Assembly (NCBI GenBank): GCA_013399695.1
Contig: VXAU01004002.1
Coordinates: 183,909 to 247,908, forward strand
Direction: 5' to 3'
DNA length: 64,000 nt
Source: Formicarius rufipectus
Lineage: Eukaryota > Chordata > Aves > Passeriformes > Formicariidae
Shown here piece by piece: positions 38,901 through 50,847 of the stretch; position 1 is the stretch's first letter, and each line of letters opens with the position of its first letter. A model generated the notes under the pieces. It did no database searches and was not told the origin of the DNA. It worked only from the letters and a program-made list of their open reading frames with translations. Both the position numbers and the translations under genes were made by a program.

Positions 38901-40145
38901 ATTTGTTGGCCTTTGTGCATGGAAGGAGCTACATTAAGGAAGGAAGTGCAAAAATATTTGACAATAATTGCTATAAGTAGTCCATCCACTTCCACTCTGT
39001 CTTTTGTTTCCCCCTCCCTATTTTTGCAGGAATGAGATTCATGCTTTGTTCTTTGGTGCTTCTTTTGTCTTTATTCCCTCTGCTGCCAAAATACAGTGAA
39101 AAGGCAGCGTAAAACAGCAGGGAGGAAAATCAAGATACTGGTTTTTCCCTTCATTTCTCAGGCAGCAGAAAGAACAGAGCCTAGGCCTCTATTTTCTTGT
39201 TAGTAGCCTTCAACTTTGTTTGACTACAGTTGTTTTGCTTATCATTTATGGGAAAAAAATTGCTTGCCTGAGTGTGGGGTTGTTTTTTTCCTCCACTCAG
39301 CAGTTTTTGTAGTTGGCAGAAAGGTGAGTATATGAAAAGCGTCATGTAAAAGAGAACGAAAAGACCCCAGCAAGTTTTTCCTGCACCTTTCCTCTCCTGC
39401 TTGTGACCATTTTGGTAGGACTGTAGCTCCCAGATGGAGAAGCTGATATCTCTGACGGAGTGGGGTGTCCAAGCAAGGGTGTTCTGCCCATTCTGTACTG
39501 GACTGAGTTTAGTGGGGAAGGATAAAGCTATGTGGAAACTTGCACACAACTCTCTGCACAGCTCTTCTGGAACCATTTGGGCAACAAGGGCTGCTGGCTG
39601 TGCTAGCCTTATTTTGCAGAGTAATTTTGCTTTGTAATTTCTTTCTCATCTACCACGAATATACATGGGCTCCTTACTGTTGAGGTAGTTCACTTTTTTC
39701 CTGCTTGCTCAAATTTTCTGTGCTGAAGTAACTGTGCAGTGATGAAAACATGCTATAAACACTCATTAATTCAATCAATAGCCTTATTTGACTGTTTCTA
39801 GCTTGTTAAGGTAGCCTACAACTCAAACCCAAGAAAACCCTTTTCCTCCCACTTCTGTAAGAGCTGAAGGTTTCAGGTTCTGTTCTGTGCTTCCTAATTG
39901 TGCAGATAGGACAATAGCTTGATTTTTCTTGAGTTTTTAATAATAGCCATAACTTAGAGTGATTTAAAGGTGCTTTCAGAAGTCAGATAAACAAAATCTC
40001 TCTTGGATGAGATTTGAGAAGGAGGATAAGAAGCTAAAGTTCAAAACCAGAATATAATGATCCAGAAGGATTAGGGGAAGATGGTGTAAGAGACCAGTTT
40101 TATATCTTGCTAGGTTGTTTGATGGATGAGTTGAATCAACCATCC
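32929..40145 (+). other. Inferred second intron, first part
   Basis: No exon with both splice signals and an open frame was found. It contains a 38-base pyrimidine tract with a single G (35246-35283), an AATT tandem (about 34189-34204) and a somewhat GC-richer patch near 35920-36200. No mobile element was recognised. Confidence 0.4.
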
Positions 40146-40187
40146 TGTGTGTGTGTGTGTGGAGAATGGGGGGAGGGGAGGGGGGGG
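40146..40187 (+). repeat. (TG)8 microsatellite followed by G runs
   Basis: Eight TG units (40146-40161) precede a near-pure G stretch with runs of six, four and eight G (40168-40187). The TG part can form left-handed DNA, and the G part can supply the four G-runs of a quadruplex. Such motifs are prone to length change. Confidence 0.85.
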
Positions 40188-43100
40188 CAGGTTCCAGCAT
40201 CAGTGTCCACATGCAGCTGTCCCATCTGCAGGGGTGGCCGCGGTACCCAAACCATCTAAAGGGGCACACAGTCTCCATCTCATCTGGGTTTCTGTCTCTG
40301 TACCTGCCAGCATGTGACTTCTTGGCAATAACTATTTCTCTCTTTCTTTCTTTTCTCGGTCTCTCTTGTCTTCCTTTACTCTTTTTTCCTCTTGTGGTAT
40401 TTCACTTAAGCTGTGGGTTGCTCAAGTGTAATGCTTTTGAGGTGTCCTCTCCTTGGTTATGTTACTCCTGTAAACCTTTCTGCCAAAACACCTATTTTCT
40501 CACTAAATTAAAAGAAATCTCTTGTGGGGAGGAAGTGTGTAGCTTTTTCTCAGTACATGAATTCATGGCATCAAAGAACTAAGACTCTGCAAAAGTTTTT
40601 TGTGGGCAAATTATTTGGAATCTAAATAAAAGTAAAACCCCCAGTAAAGCCTGAGGCTTCAAGACCCAGAGCATTACAGATGGGGAGGTGGAACACTACA
40701 GACAAGTGTGAAATGCCTCACCTTTTGAAATCAGAAGGAATGGTGCTGTTAGCTTCAGTAAGGCCAAAACTTCACCTGAATTCCAAGAGCATATGTTGGA
40801 AGTCCTAGAACTTTCTGTATAATGGATATCTAGAGGTATATGGTTATGAAGTGGAAAGGAAAAACCAGCTGAAAAATCCCATTAATCTATTACTTTGGGT
40901 CCCGTTTATGAAACAATAAGGGAAGAATCTGTGCACCTTTGCCATTCACTTTTGCTTTACTCATGTGCTAAGGATAAACCTGCTCCAAGCAGCTCAACAG
41001 TGGCCACATTAAGAGTGCAAAATTTCTTGAAACATATTTTCCCCTTGCTTCGGGAAGTCAGGATGCTTTCTCAAGAATCAGTCCTGGTTCTCTCAGTATA
41101 TTGGTGTTTAAGTCTCTGCTACCTTAAGTTTTATCCTGCTACAGAGTAAATGCAAAAGGAACATTTAGTAAGCTGTGCTGATAGCATTTTGTGACCTCTC
41201 TGCACTCCCTCACCCAGGTTTAACTGTTGAGATGGAAAGATAACAAGGTTGTATAGAATCACATTTACTGTTTACTGAACTCTGTCTCGTCTTCGGATTA
41301 CAATAGCAAACATGAAAGTTTGATCGTGTTTTTTGGATATAGCTCTTGAGCACAGCTGTCTGGAGTGCTTACTCAAACTTTTTTTTTTTTTTTTTTGAGC
41401 TAGTTTGTCATATGCCCAAGGCTATCTCAGCATGCGTATGGCCAAACTGGTTTTTGATCTGAAATGCATAAAAGGTCACTTTGCCGAACTTTATCTTCTG
41501 GACCTCAAGTATTAGTCATTTTCTACTGTGAATTTCCTTAATGGAAAAAGGGTCTGTTCATTGTGCCCTTCAGGCTTTCCAGGCAATTTCACTTTTGCCT
41601 TGCCCTGCTCTGGTTTTGTTTTCAGAGGATTCTGATGTGTGACAGGGGAGATGACAGTATCTGGACACTATTTTTGGGGTAATACTGGGTATTTTGGGTT
41701 ACAATGCTGTATGGTTTCTCCAGCACTGATGTCTTGCCCAGGCAAATATCAGCTTTATCCTGTCTCTGCAAAACTGATCTTGAGCATTGAAGCAGGTCTT
41801 AAAATATCCTCTTTGTGCTGATGATCACGCTATTTCTGTGTCTTCTACCTTATGACTTTGTTATTTTTTGGGAAAAAAAAAATAAAAAAGTTGCACGCTA
41901 CAGAAGATACCAGGAGCACAAAAACAATCAAATTTCCTCTGTTGTGGCCTTTTGGGGATATCGTAGGCCATTGCTGTTCTGCTTCTTAAGTAGATTTAGA
42001 GCCTCAGATACCAGTTTCTCTTTTGGATAATGGATTGTACGAATTTAACATATAAGCATGCTCATCTCCTTTTCCTGTCCTCTGTAAAGGTCACTGTACA
42101 GGAGGGAAAGTTGAGTCATGGGCTATAAACACTTATAGGTCTGTTATCTGATCTAATTTTTGTTAGCTTATTGCTTGGTGCTGTGGCAGGTGGACTTTGT
42201 CAGGTTTATCCATGGCAGTGCTGCTGACCGTAGTCACCTGCTTTGTCCCTCTGCAGAAAGTCCCTTCCCTGTAGAGGGATGGCATAAGTCAGGGTGTGTT
42301 CTCTCCTCACCTGCTGCCTGCCCTTCCTGAACTAAGAGAGTTACTTGTAGATGCAGCTGTTCCATGTGTATTTTTTTTTTTTTTAAATTTAAAAAGTTAC
42401 CCATGTCACATGGAGATCATCTGTAGGGTTGAGAGAACTCTGGCAAGATGTCCTGGATTGTAGAAATAGCAGTGGTTGTTTAAATAATTCAGAAAAATAA
42501 GATACTGAAGTATTTCTGAATATTGCAGTATCAAAACTGCATAAGTGAAAGACTGTGGGAAGAGCTTGTGACAACAGGTATAGTGGAGTTGGTGGCACTA
42601 GAACCTTCTAATACTCCTAAGGCTGGGAGGGGAAGTAATGGATGGGAACCATTTTTCCATGAACACCTGTCATCTGGGATGCTGCATATACTGTGGTTGG
42701 TTTTTGGGGCTTTGTCAGTTTGGGGGCTCTGATTTCTTTGCCTGGTTTTTAATCCTGATTTATGTTATCTAGTTAAACCCTCTGTCAAATGACCTTACAC
42801 GTTCTTGTTTGGAAGAATTAGGGAAGAGGGCCATCTTATGATATCTTTGAACTTGTAGTGATGAGATTTACTTGTAGAAGTTTTAGGGATTGGAAACACT
42901 TTCATCCTTCATAAACAGACTTACTAGTTAAGATAAGGGCAAATATCCTTACTACTTCCTTTTTTTTATTTAATCACTCGGCTATATTCAAAATGTGTAA
43001 AAATAAACATAATTCATAAACTCATTTTCCTGAATTCTGACTCCCTGTGCATGCAATGGTGTTGATGTGTTCCAGCACTGTATTCCCATGTTTGCTGTTT

Positions 43101-46100
43101 ACAAGTGAGCCACTTAAGGTATATGGAAAAAACTGGTAATTATTAAAATGAGATCACAGAAGAGAATTAAAAGATGTGATGTCTTCTGTATACCTTTATT
43201 AGCTCCCCTTGTGGCATTATTTAGTCTTTTCAGATGCTCGTGTGTAATGTGTAGAAAACCTTTTCATCTGGAAATGCCTAAGTGGTTTGTTGGAGTTCAG
43301 TGACTATTATACAGCTGGAGATTTGCCTCCTGTTGGATTTGACCAGCACTGAATATTTTGATACCTTGTGGTCTGTGGGCACAGCTTCCTCTCAGCTTAG
43401 AAGTGCTGTTTACCACTCCTTGGGACTACACATGTAAATAATACAAGTCTGAACTGATGTCAGCTGGAATTCTGGTCCACAGAAATGGCTCATTGATTAG
43501 CTTATGTAAAGTAGCTGGTTAAATTCCTTCTCCCGTTCCCTTTTAATCATGATTACATTTTTTTTCCCAGCTGTTTGTGTAAGTGGAATAGGAAGAACCA
43601 AGTCTAGAAGCAACTTAATAGTTCACACTGACATCAGTGGTTGTCCGAAGTCTCTGAACTGAAGTCTGTTTCCTTCCAAATGATATGTGATGTATACAGG
43701 CTTTCAGGTACAAGACCCTCTAAATAGAAGTATATAAACAGGCTTTGGTTAAAATTGCCGTTTGTGAGCTGGCACAGCTAAAGCTTGTGGAAGTTGAATT
43801 TTATGTAGTAAAGAGAAAACTGCCAGAAGGTTTAGATACGTACTTATGCTGTAAAGTCTGGGGTGGGTTTATTCTGTTACGTTAAATATGCTGTCAGGCC
43901 TAAGCCTGGGCTGGCTACCTTATGGATGAAGGCAGGTATGCTGAGTTACACTCTTTTTTGGTGTGGTAATTGGGCAACAGTGCTGTTTTTTCCTTCTTTT
44001 TAAGCCTTGCAGCATTTAATGAGATGGATTATTGTAATCTACTGTGACAGAAAGTACATATAATAGCATGTATGCTGTAGAAAGTTGTGGCTCTGACCCT
44101 GTAAGTGCTGTGCCCTGTTTCTGTATGTAACATGACTCTCTCCCTGTGTTGTTTTTTCTGCTTTTAGTGGGAAAGTGAGGGATGCAAACCTGTGGCAGAC
44201 TGACTTCCATGTCCTTGCTGCCTCCAGTATGGAACAGACATACTCAACAGGGTTATCTAGGCAGAAAGGGTAAAAAGTATCCAGACTTGACTTTAAAAAT
44301 TAACCTAGGAAGGACATTCTAAAAATAGATCAGAGCATGTGAACATATACCTGTGAGAAAGAGAACCTAAAATATTTTGGTCCTAAAAGAGGCTTTTAGA
44401 AGGGAAAGCTGTATGCATCTGTCTCAACGTGCTAAGTTGCATGTTTCTGATGCTTAAAAATAATCTTTCTGGTTCTGAGGGAAACCTGTCCTGGTTTGCT
44501 TTCACTGTTTCCTGCTCTTCTTGTAAGCTTTGACACTGTGAGAGAACCCCAGATTAAAGTGGAACACACCTGAATTTAGGGAAAATAGCCCTACTGCCTG
44601 TACAATGTGAGCTCTTTTTTAGAGGTAAAGGTTGAGTTTGTGACCAGTTAACACTGTTTTTAATGTGCTAACATTTATTTTAGTTGTTCCTTTCACCAGC
44701 TAAATTGCAGTAAATGTACCTTTTCCAAGGAGGTCAGTCCCTTAGCCATACCACGCACTGATTCCAGGGGAACTGTATGAAAACTGGTGGAACTGTACAG
44801 TCTCCTGTGAGTTGGTCATTTGGTTATTATTGTTTCCTTTTGCTGGGAGGGGAGTAGATTATATCCAGAGAAAAAGTGATTCTACCCCCCTAAGTCTGAC
44901 TGTGGTTTTCATTTCATGTGTTAATAATGGCTGTTTTATAATACAGGAGCACAGAAACGGTAGCTGAAAATAGCACTCCACTGTGTTTTGGAGCATAAAA
45001 CCACATGCACAAACTAAAACAGGGTAAGAAGGGGATGGTTAAAATTTTACAGGTGTGGGACTAAAATGTGTGTGGTCTTAAGTAAGACAGAGCATCCAGA
45101 AAGGAGGTCTGTGGCAAGAGAGCCACCCAGCAGGGTTATGCCAGCATGAGTCTAGCACTGATAAACCACCTGGTTGTAGTTGCATGGAGGCATTAGTTAA
45201 CATACTAGAATACTAGAAAAGATGCTTGCATAGAATGAGCAGGATGGTAATACCTTCCTGGCAGTGCATTGCGTGAGATTAATCTGTGGAGCAGACAGGG
45301 AGAAAACTAAGAAGCGGGTAAGATAACAGGTAACCCTTTCACCACATTTATTCAGGAATAGAGGGAATAGTCTTATTTTGTTTTTTATCTTTTTCTTTCT
45401 TCTTGCAATATTTGGAGATTAGAAGGCCTGAAGGACCTGACCTGTGCTTTAGTCTGAGGAATTGAAGTACCCCTCTCACTTCTTTGTCCTGTAGAGGCAC
45501 TGTTACCTGTATGATGGATGCAGTCAGGATTTGGCGTTATCAGTGGTGGTTGCTAACCTCTGCTACTCAATTTTCATTTTAAAGCAGTGTCAAATAATGC
45601 GAGATTGCACTTGTACAAAGGAGGACATTGCATATGTGAGGGAAAGCTTGGGCATATTCACTTAATTAGATATAGAAATGTAAGAGAATAGTAAGTGTGA
45701 ATCCTTACGTATAAGACCAAGTACACAGGTTGATATTGCAGCTCAATTTCACTGAGCAGGGAAGTCTTATCCCTGGCCCATCTGTGCTGCTACTTCACTG
45801 GTACAGGCATAGGCTGTGCTGTTACCCAGTTGGGAGCAGTTTAAGGAGGTGCAATTGTTTGTCTTATTAAAAAACATAAATATTTGTGCCATCTTCATTT
45901 CCTGAGTCAGTTTACTGCAGGATGAGGAGAGTGCTAGTGGAAGTAAAGGAAAGTGGGGGACTGGAAGCAGTGATTTTTTTTAAAAAATTTATTACTGCTT
46001 CCCCCCTCAAGAGCCTACTTGAGGTGATCAAGAAGAGAAGCAAGAGATAGATTAAGCAAAACACAAATTATGTGTGTTAGGTGATTGTCTGAACAAATAG

Positions 46101-46755
46101 TCTGTTTCCTTCTAAGGGACTTATATCAGTTTGGAAGCTTTCTGTACTCCCTCCCCCCTTTTATTTTGTCTTCCTTCCTCTATTTTATTTATTTTTAGCA
46201 CTTTTCAAACGTAAAGAAAACACATAAGCAGCAGTTTAAGTAGAGGATCTTTTTGAGTCAGGCTTCTGAGGTACTCTAGTTTTACTAAAGGAAATTTTAT
46301 TAAATCAGAAGCCTGACTTGTGTCACATTCTTTCATTGTAAAATACAACTCTACTATGGTTAATAAGTGACTGTTCTAGCCTAGTATTCTATGAAAAGGC
46401 ACATATTGCTGCATTAACTTCTCAGTGCATTTGGTAATCCAAACTAATTTAAACAAACAAAACCCCCCAACTTTCAAAAGCAAACACGCACAAAGAATTT
46501 GTGAAGACCACGCATTTCAGTCTTTAATTTGTGCAGCTGTTGTGTGCATGGGAATTTCTGTAGGTAATCCCTGTTCAATGTGTAGTGTTCCAGACCTTTG
46601 CTTTGAAGGCTGCAGAAGACCTTTCAAAAAGTACTGATGTCCTTCTATAAATGTAGGGACAGAAAAAGCATGATGACTCTTTCCAAATCAAAAACGCCTT
46701 TTGACATGTCTCAGTAGATTATCAACATTTTGTTGACTGAAAATATGAGAATAGA
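40188..46755 (+). other. Inferred intron, middle part
   Basis: No gene recognised. It holds a pyrimidine-rich stretch (about 40333-40393), poly-T runs near 41380-41396 and 42370-42384, and a 14-base perfect inverted repeat at 46256-46318 listed separately. Confidence 0.4.
46256..46318. repeat. Perfect 14-base inverted repeat with 35-base loop
   Basis: Arms AGTCAGGCTTCTGA (46256-46269) and TCAGAAGCCTGACT (46305-46318) are exact reverse complements around an AT-rich 35-base spacer. No flanking target duplication is seen. It could fold as a stem-loop if transcribed, or be the ends of a very small hairpin element. It does not have the arm and loop lengths of a typical microRNA precursor. Confidence 0.7.
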
Positions 46756-46952
46756 GTCATAGAATACCTTGTGTTGGAAGGTACCCATAAGGCTCATCAA
46801 GTCAGGACCATCTATCACTAAACTTTATGACTAAGACCATCATCCACATGCTCCATGAACTCCAGCAGGCTTTGTACTGTGACCACTTCCTGGGGAGCCT
46901 GTTCCAGTGACCTACAGTCCCCTCAGTGAAGAATCTTTTCCTCATCTCCAAA
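46756..46952 (-). mobile_element. CR1 LINE, diverged 3' fragment
   Basis: The plus strand shows the reversed CR1 3' end in a diverged form: GTCATAGAATACC, GTTGGAAGGTACCC and GGCTCATCAAGTC, then ACCACTTCCTGGGGAGCCTG and TTCCAGTG, and later GTGAAGAATC. Together these follow the order of an avian CR1 subfamily tail. It is older than the copy at 61.58 kb judging by mismatches, and carries no usable frame. The left (3') end is sharp and the right end is approximate. Confidence 0.82.
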
Positions 46953-49900
46953 TGGGCTCCAGTCTGGTTTGTAATTGCTGGGAGAGTCACCAGACTTTCT
47001 CCCAGTAATTCAAGCAGATTGTGCTGCTTCCTGTTGGCTTATGTGGAGATATGCTGTGTGCTTCTTAGGGTTTATTTGGACTGTTGTTGTAATACTTGAA
47101 CATTTTATGCCCTACCTGGGTCTGGAGCAGTATGCATTGTAAAGAACAGGGAAAAANACAAAAAAACACAAAAGAAACCACTCCAAGTTCTTAAGCAAAT
47201 TTGTTGTAGATGGTTTTGTTTGTTGTGTTGTGTTAGGGTTGTTTTTGCTATTTATTTATTTATTCCATTATTTTAAAGTAGCAGTGGCTAGGTTTTAAAA
47301 GTGACACAGTTTTGCATTTGGCCCAAAATTGTTATTTTGAAAGTTTGATGAAGTGTTAGGTGTCTTTATTGGCCAAAGAGCTTGTATTTTGTGGGGAGAA
47401 AGTCTGTTGTCCCTGGGACCAGCTGAGCTGTCGATGGCCCGTAGTACTGCACGTGCTGCTATTGTTGAAGAGTTGAATTGACTGATAAGTTACTTCTGCC
47501 AAATTCTTTTCATGCTTTGAGAAGTTATTTTGACAGCTGCGTTCTTAAACTTTTGAATAAAGTAAAATAAACATGGTTGGACTTGCTGTAGACTTTTGGT
47601 TTTCCAGCTGTGTTTGGGTCTATACGAGGTTATCAGGTTGTATGCTAAATATTAGCTCAGGGTCTGCTGCTTGAGCTATTGTATTCCAGCACTGTAAAGA
47701 AGTTTTATAACAATACAGATGGGCACTTAACCTGTATTGAGTTTGCAAAGAACCTCAAAAACTATAGTCAGACACTAATCACATACAGTTATCTATAATA
47801 AAATTATTATTTCTGGCGCTTGGTCATCTAAAAAGCATTAAGATTCAGAAGTGCTTAAATGCAAAGGAAAATATTGATTACATTTTGGAAACCTGGTATG
47901 AGTTACAGAGTACAACTATATATTTTCATCTTTTGCTCTTTAAAAATTAATCTGTTCCCTTTATGTCTATTGTATAAAAGGCTGTGTTGTTCAAGCTGTG
48001 TTGATAGGTAAGATGAGCCCCTGGTTGTTTTCTGTTCCAGCTATAGCTTGGGAAATATATTAATTGAAGAGACTCATGGAGTTCCCTCTTCTTTTCATGA
48101 TCTATTATGTACCTGAAAATGGTAGTTTAAGACATCTACTGTAAGACCTTTTTGGTAATAATTGGCAGAGTATGTGGAAGGAGATACCCTTCCTGTGGTT
48201 GTTCTAAAATCTGGCTATCTTGGCATTCGCCATGGTGATAACTCTGGGGCTGAAAATGTGAACTTGAATTCTCTCATTCTTGTTTGAATTAGTAAAGTTG
48301 CATTCTCCAAATTACCATTGTTCTTAATCAATCATCACCTCTTAAAAAATAAATTAAAAGTCATCTGAGGTCTTTTGGTATCAGATGAGTGGTTTAGGTT
48401 TTTAAGTCCTTTATTCTGATTTTTGACTTTTCAACAGTGATAGCTCTGCTTTCCAGCCAACGCATTCAAGTGTTGTGTTCTAAAGGACTCACTGAATTCT
48501 CTAGACAACTGAGAATCACCTGGTCTTGTGCTCTGATCAATAAAAAGATGACTTGCTTTTCCGGGTCATCCTTCCTTTCCACTTGGACATTGCACGTGCT
48601 TTGCCTTTAGAGTTCATAGAGATAAAAGAAGCCACAAAAAGAGATAAAACACTTAAAGGCAGGTGGTACTGTGGTTTGCCAGTCACTGAAGCATTTCATC
48701 TGTCCTTTTATCTACGTGTTCTATAATTTGCTGTTTTTCTGAGGTCTCTGCAGCCAACAGGGTCCCAGCCTTCTGCATTGGGACACAGAAAAGTGTGCTC
48801 AGGGGGTTGCTGTCCTGACTCTGTGACCTCCCCATGAGGGTCTGGGCTTGCCTGTTCTCGAGGCTGCCTGTGGTCAGTGCTGCCAAGGCTCCAGTCGGCA
48901 GCTGCCTGCGTGGAGAGGGCATGAGTGGTAAGAACATGCTCAGGCAGTTCTTCAACAGCTGTGTTGGCTTCCTTTTGACTTCTGGGTGCAGTTCAAGGTT
49001 TTGGCCTCAGTTGCTTTTTAAGCCTAACGTGACTTGAGCTCCAGCTGAGAGGCTGCCTGCTTTTTGCATCCAACATAGCAATTAATGTCAACTGGGATAC
49101 TTGACCTAGATCATCCTAGTTTTTAATGTCAAGTAGGCATTGGCAGGAAGTTCTTCGAGAAGTACTTTTGACTGTGGAATGTGCTCCCAACCTGGTCTGG
49201 TGGAGTCAGCTTGCTGAACAGGCTCAGTGCCAGGCCTATCTTATTTCTATGCCTATGGAGACGAGGAATTGCTCAGTGCTTCTCCTGTTCTCCTTTGCCC
49301 GTGAAGAAAGGCAGGTTAATGTGAGTTTATATCACTACACTAAGACTTTTCCACTTGAGTCATGTGGGAAGAAAAATGAGAAATATTTGAAAGAAAAAAT
49401 AGCTTCCATGCCTTTATATGTAAGGACTTTTTTCCTCAGAGAATTTAATTGAATGTTTTACATGAAGTGAAAGCAAAAGACGTTTCCTCACACCGACCAA
49501 TTTGAAAGTATGGCAAGTTAAATTTAGATAAGTGCTGTTTTCTTTCGGCTTTGTGGAAGACTCTGCAGTTCACTGCCAGGCATGGAAAGCTTCCTTCCTG
49601 CAGGAAAGGAGATATGTCAAGCCATTAAAACCATCACCACGTGCTTAAAGCGTCATCCCCAGGCCTCACAGCTAAACGGGCTGTAGAAGTTCCTGCTTTG
49701 CCCCATACAAAGGTGTTTTGGGTGGGTTTTTCCCCAGCTGTGCCATTTTCAATGAGGTTGGTCAGTTGGATGAAGAAAAAGGGTCAGGAGCAAAAATAGT
49801 TTTGAGGACGAGGATTTCATCTGGAGTGCTGTGTGGCAACTGCATGCCAAAGCTGGAGCCGACTGTTGGAATACAAATACAGTCATAACTTGGGCCTGGG

Positions 49901-50153
49901 AAAATCCTATTCCACAACTACTGTGAGATGTCTGAAGGTTTGTTGGCAATTGCCCAAGAGCCAACCAAGATGATTATGGTTGTAGAAGGATATGAGGAAG
50001 GAATTGGGGGGGACAAATTTAATTTTAAGCCTTAGGTAACTAATACTTGTTAGTTCAGGGTGCTGGGACCAATTTCTAACAGCACGTCTATATCATGTCA
50101 GTTTCTGCTCGAGTGAGAGACTGCCTGGCCCTACAGGATGAGGGAGTTAGCTT
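46953..50153 (+). other. Inferred intron between CR1 and solo LTR
   Basis: No exon recognised. It includes a short T/G and (ATTT)n patch near 47214-47270 and one unknown base in an A-rich run at 47157. A 108-codon open frame at 49126-49452 lacks splice signals and family resemblance and is treated as chance. Confidence 0.4.
50149..50153. repeat. Target-site duplication, left copy
   Basis: AGCTT directly before the LTR; identical to the right copy at 50843-50847. Confidence 0.8.
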
Positions 50154-50842
50154 TGTACTGGTTTAGAGTTAAACCAGCAAGAGAAATGAATCCAACTCAG
50201 AATGGGATTGCAAGTCAGAATAACAATACAAGATCACAAAATACACTGATACAGGATGAAAATTCGTTTGTGCCACAAAAACACCAGATGTACAGCCCAG
50301 CACAGCGGGGCACAAGCAGAATGGAGCTCATCAACCTCTGTGCTGAGCACCACATAGCCCCGCCCCGAGTTCAAAGTAGAAAAACAAGAAACAAACCTGC
50401 TGGTGAAAATGATGGTTGCAGTCTGGTGGCAGTCTCAGTCTGATCGAGGCTCTGGTCTTCCTCTGGATCCGAAGAGAGCCCTCAGTCCCTAACTCCAAGC
50501 TTATATCCAGTTGGGCTCAAATTGGAATGCTCAGTCTGTCCCCCAGGGGAGAGACTTTCACAATGGATGATTTACTCTGTGAGATGAACAATGGCATATT
50601 TTTGGCATCACTGATGGCCAGTTAGCAGATATGACCCCTCAGGTGGGTGTGGAGGCAGGAAAACTTCCTTATCCCACAGAAGTTCCTAAACACCCATCTT
50701 TTGTAGCCTGAGGGGTTGGGCGTGCCTTAGACAATTGCTGCAAATGGGCCATTGTGATCAGTTCATGGGAAAAATGACATAGAGGGTTTAGAATACACAC
50801 CCACACAGTGACAAACTCATCCTGGCTACTAAAACCAGGACA
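50154..50842 (-). mobile_element. ERVL-like solo LTR with 5-bp target duplication
   Basis: The 689-base segment starts TGTACTGGTTT and ends AAACCAGGACA on the plus strand, giving TG/CA ends and near-perfect inverted termini. It is flanked on both sides by the exact five bases AGCTT (50149-50153 and 50843-50847). A five-base duplication is typical of ERVL-class integration. Read on the minus strand it opens TGTCCTGGTTTTAGTAGCC, as in bird ERVL LTRs. It has a TATA-like GGATATAAGC (around 50500-50509) and, farther down, a GC box. No viral coding sequence lies next to it, so it is a solo LTR left by recombination. The 101-codon and 69-codon plus-strand frames inside it are not genes. It is antisense to the inferred host gene. 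Orientation rests on the TGTCCTGG start and the TATA position. Confidence 0.85.
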
Positions 50843-50847
50843 AGCTT
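50843..50847. repeat. Target-site duplication, right copy
   Basis: AGCTT directly after the LTR; identical to the left copy at 50149-50153. Confidence 0.8.

Noticed and set aside
39181..39576. 131-codon minus-strand open frame
   Set aside because: No domain resemblance, no splice signals, and a length that occurs by chance in 64 kb of six-frame noncoding DNA.
40151..40582. 143-codon plus-strand open frame starting in the TG repeat
   Set aside because: It begins inside a microsatellite and G run and then follows a pyrimidine-rich stretch, giving Leu/Phe/Ser-rich low-complexity peptide.
44488..44500. TGTCCTGGTTT-like word that could start a second LTR
   Set aside because: No inverted terminus, TATA box or target duplication could be found around it.
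50138..50625. 101- and 69-codon plus-strand open frames
   Set aside because: They lie almost entirely inside the solo LTR and on the strand opposite to it; not genes.
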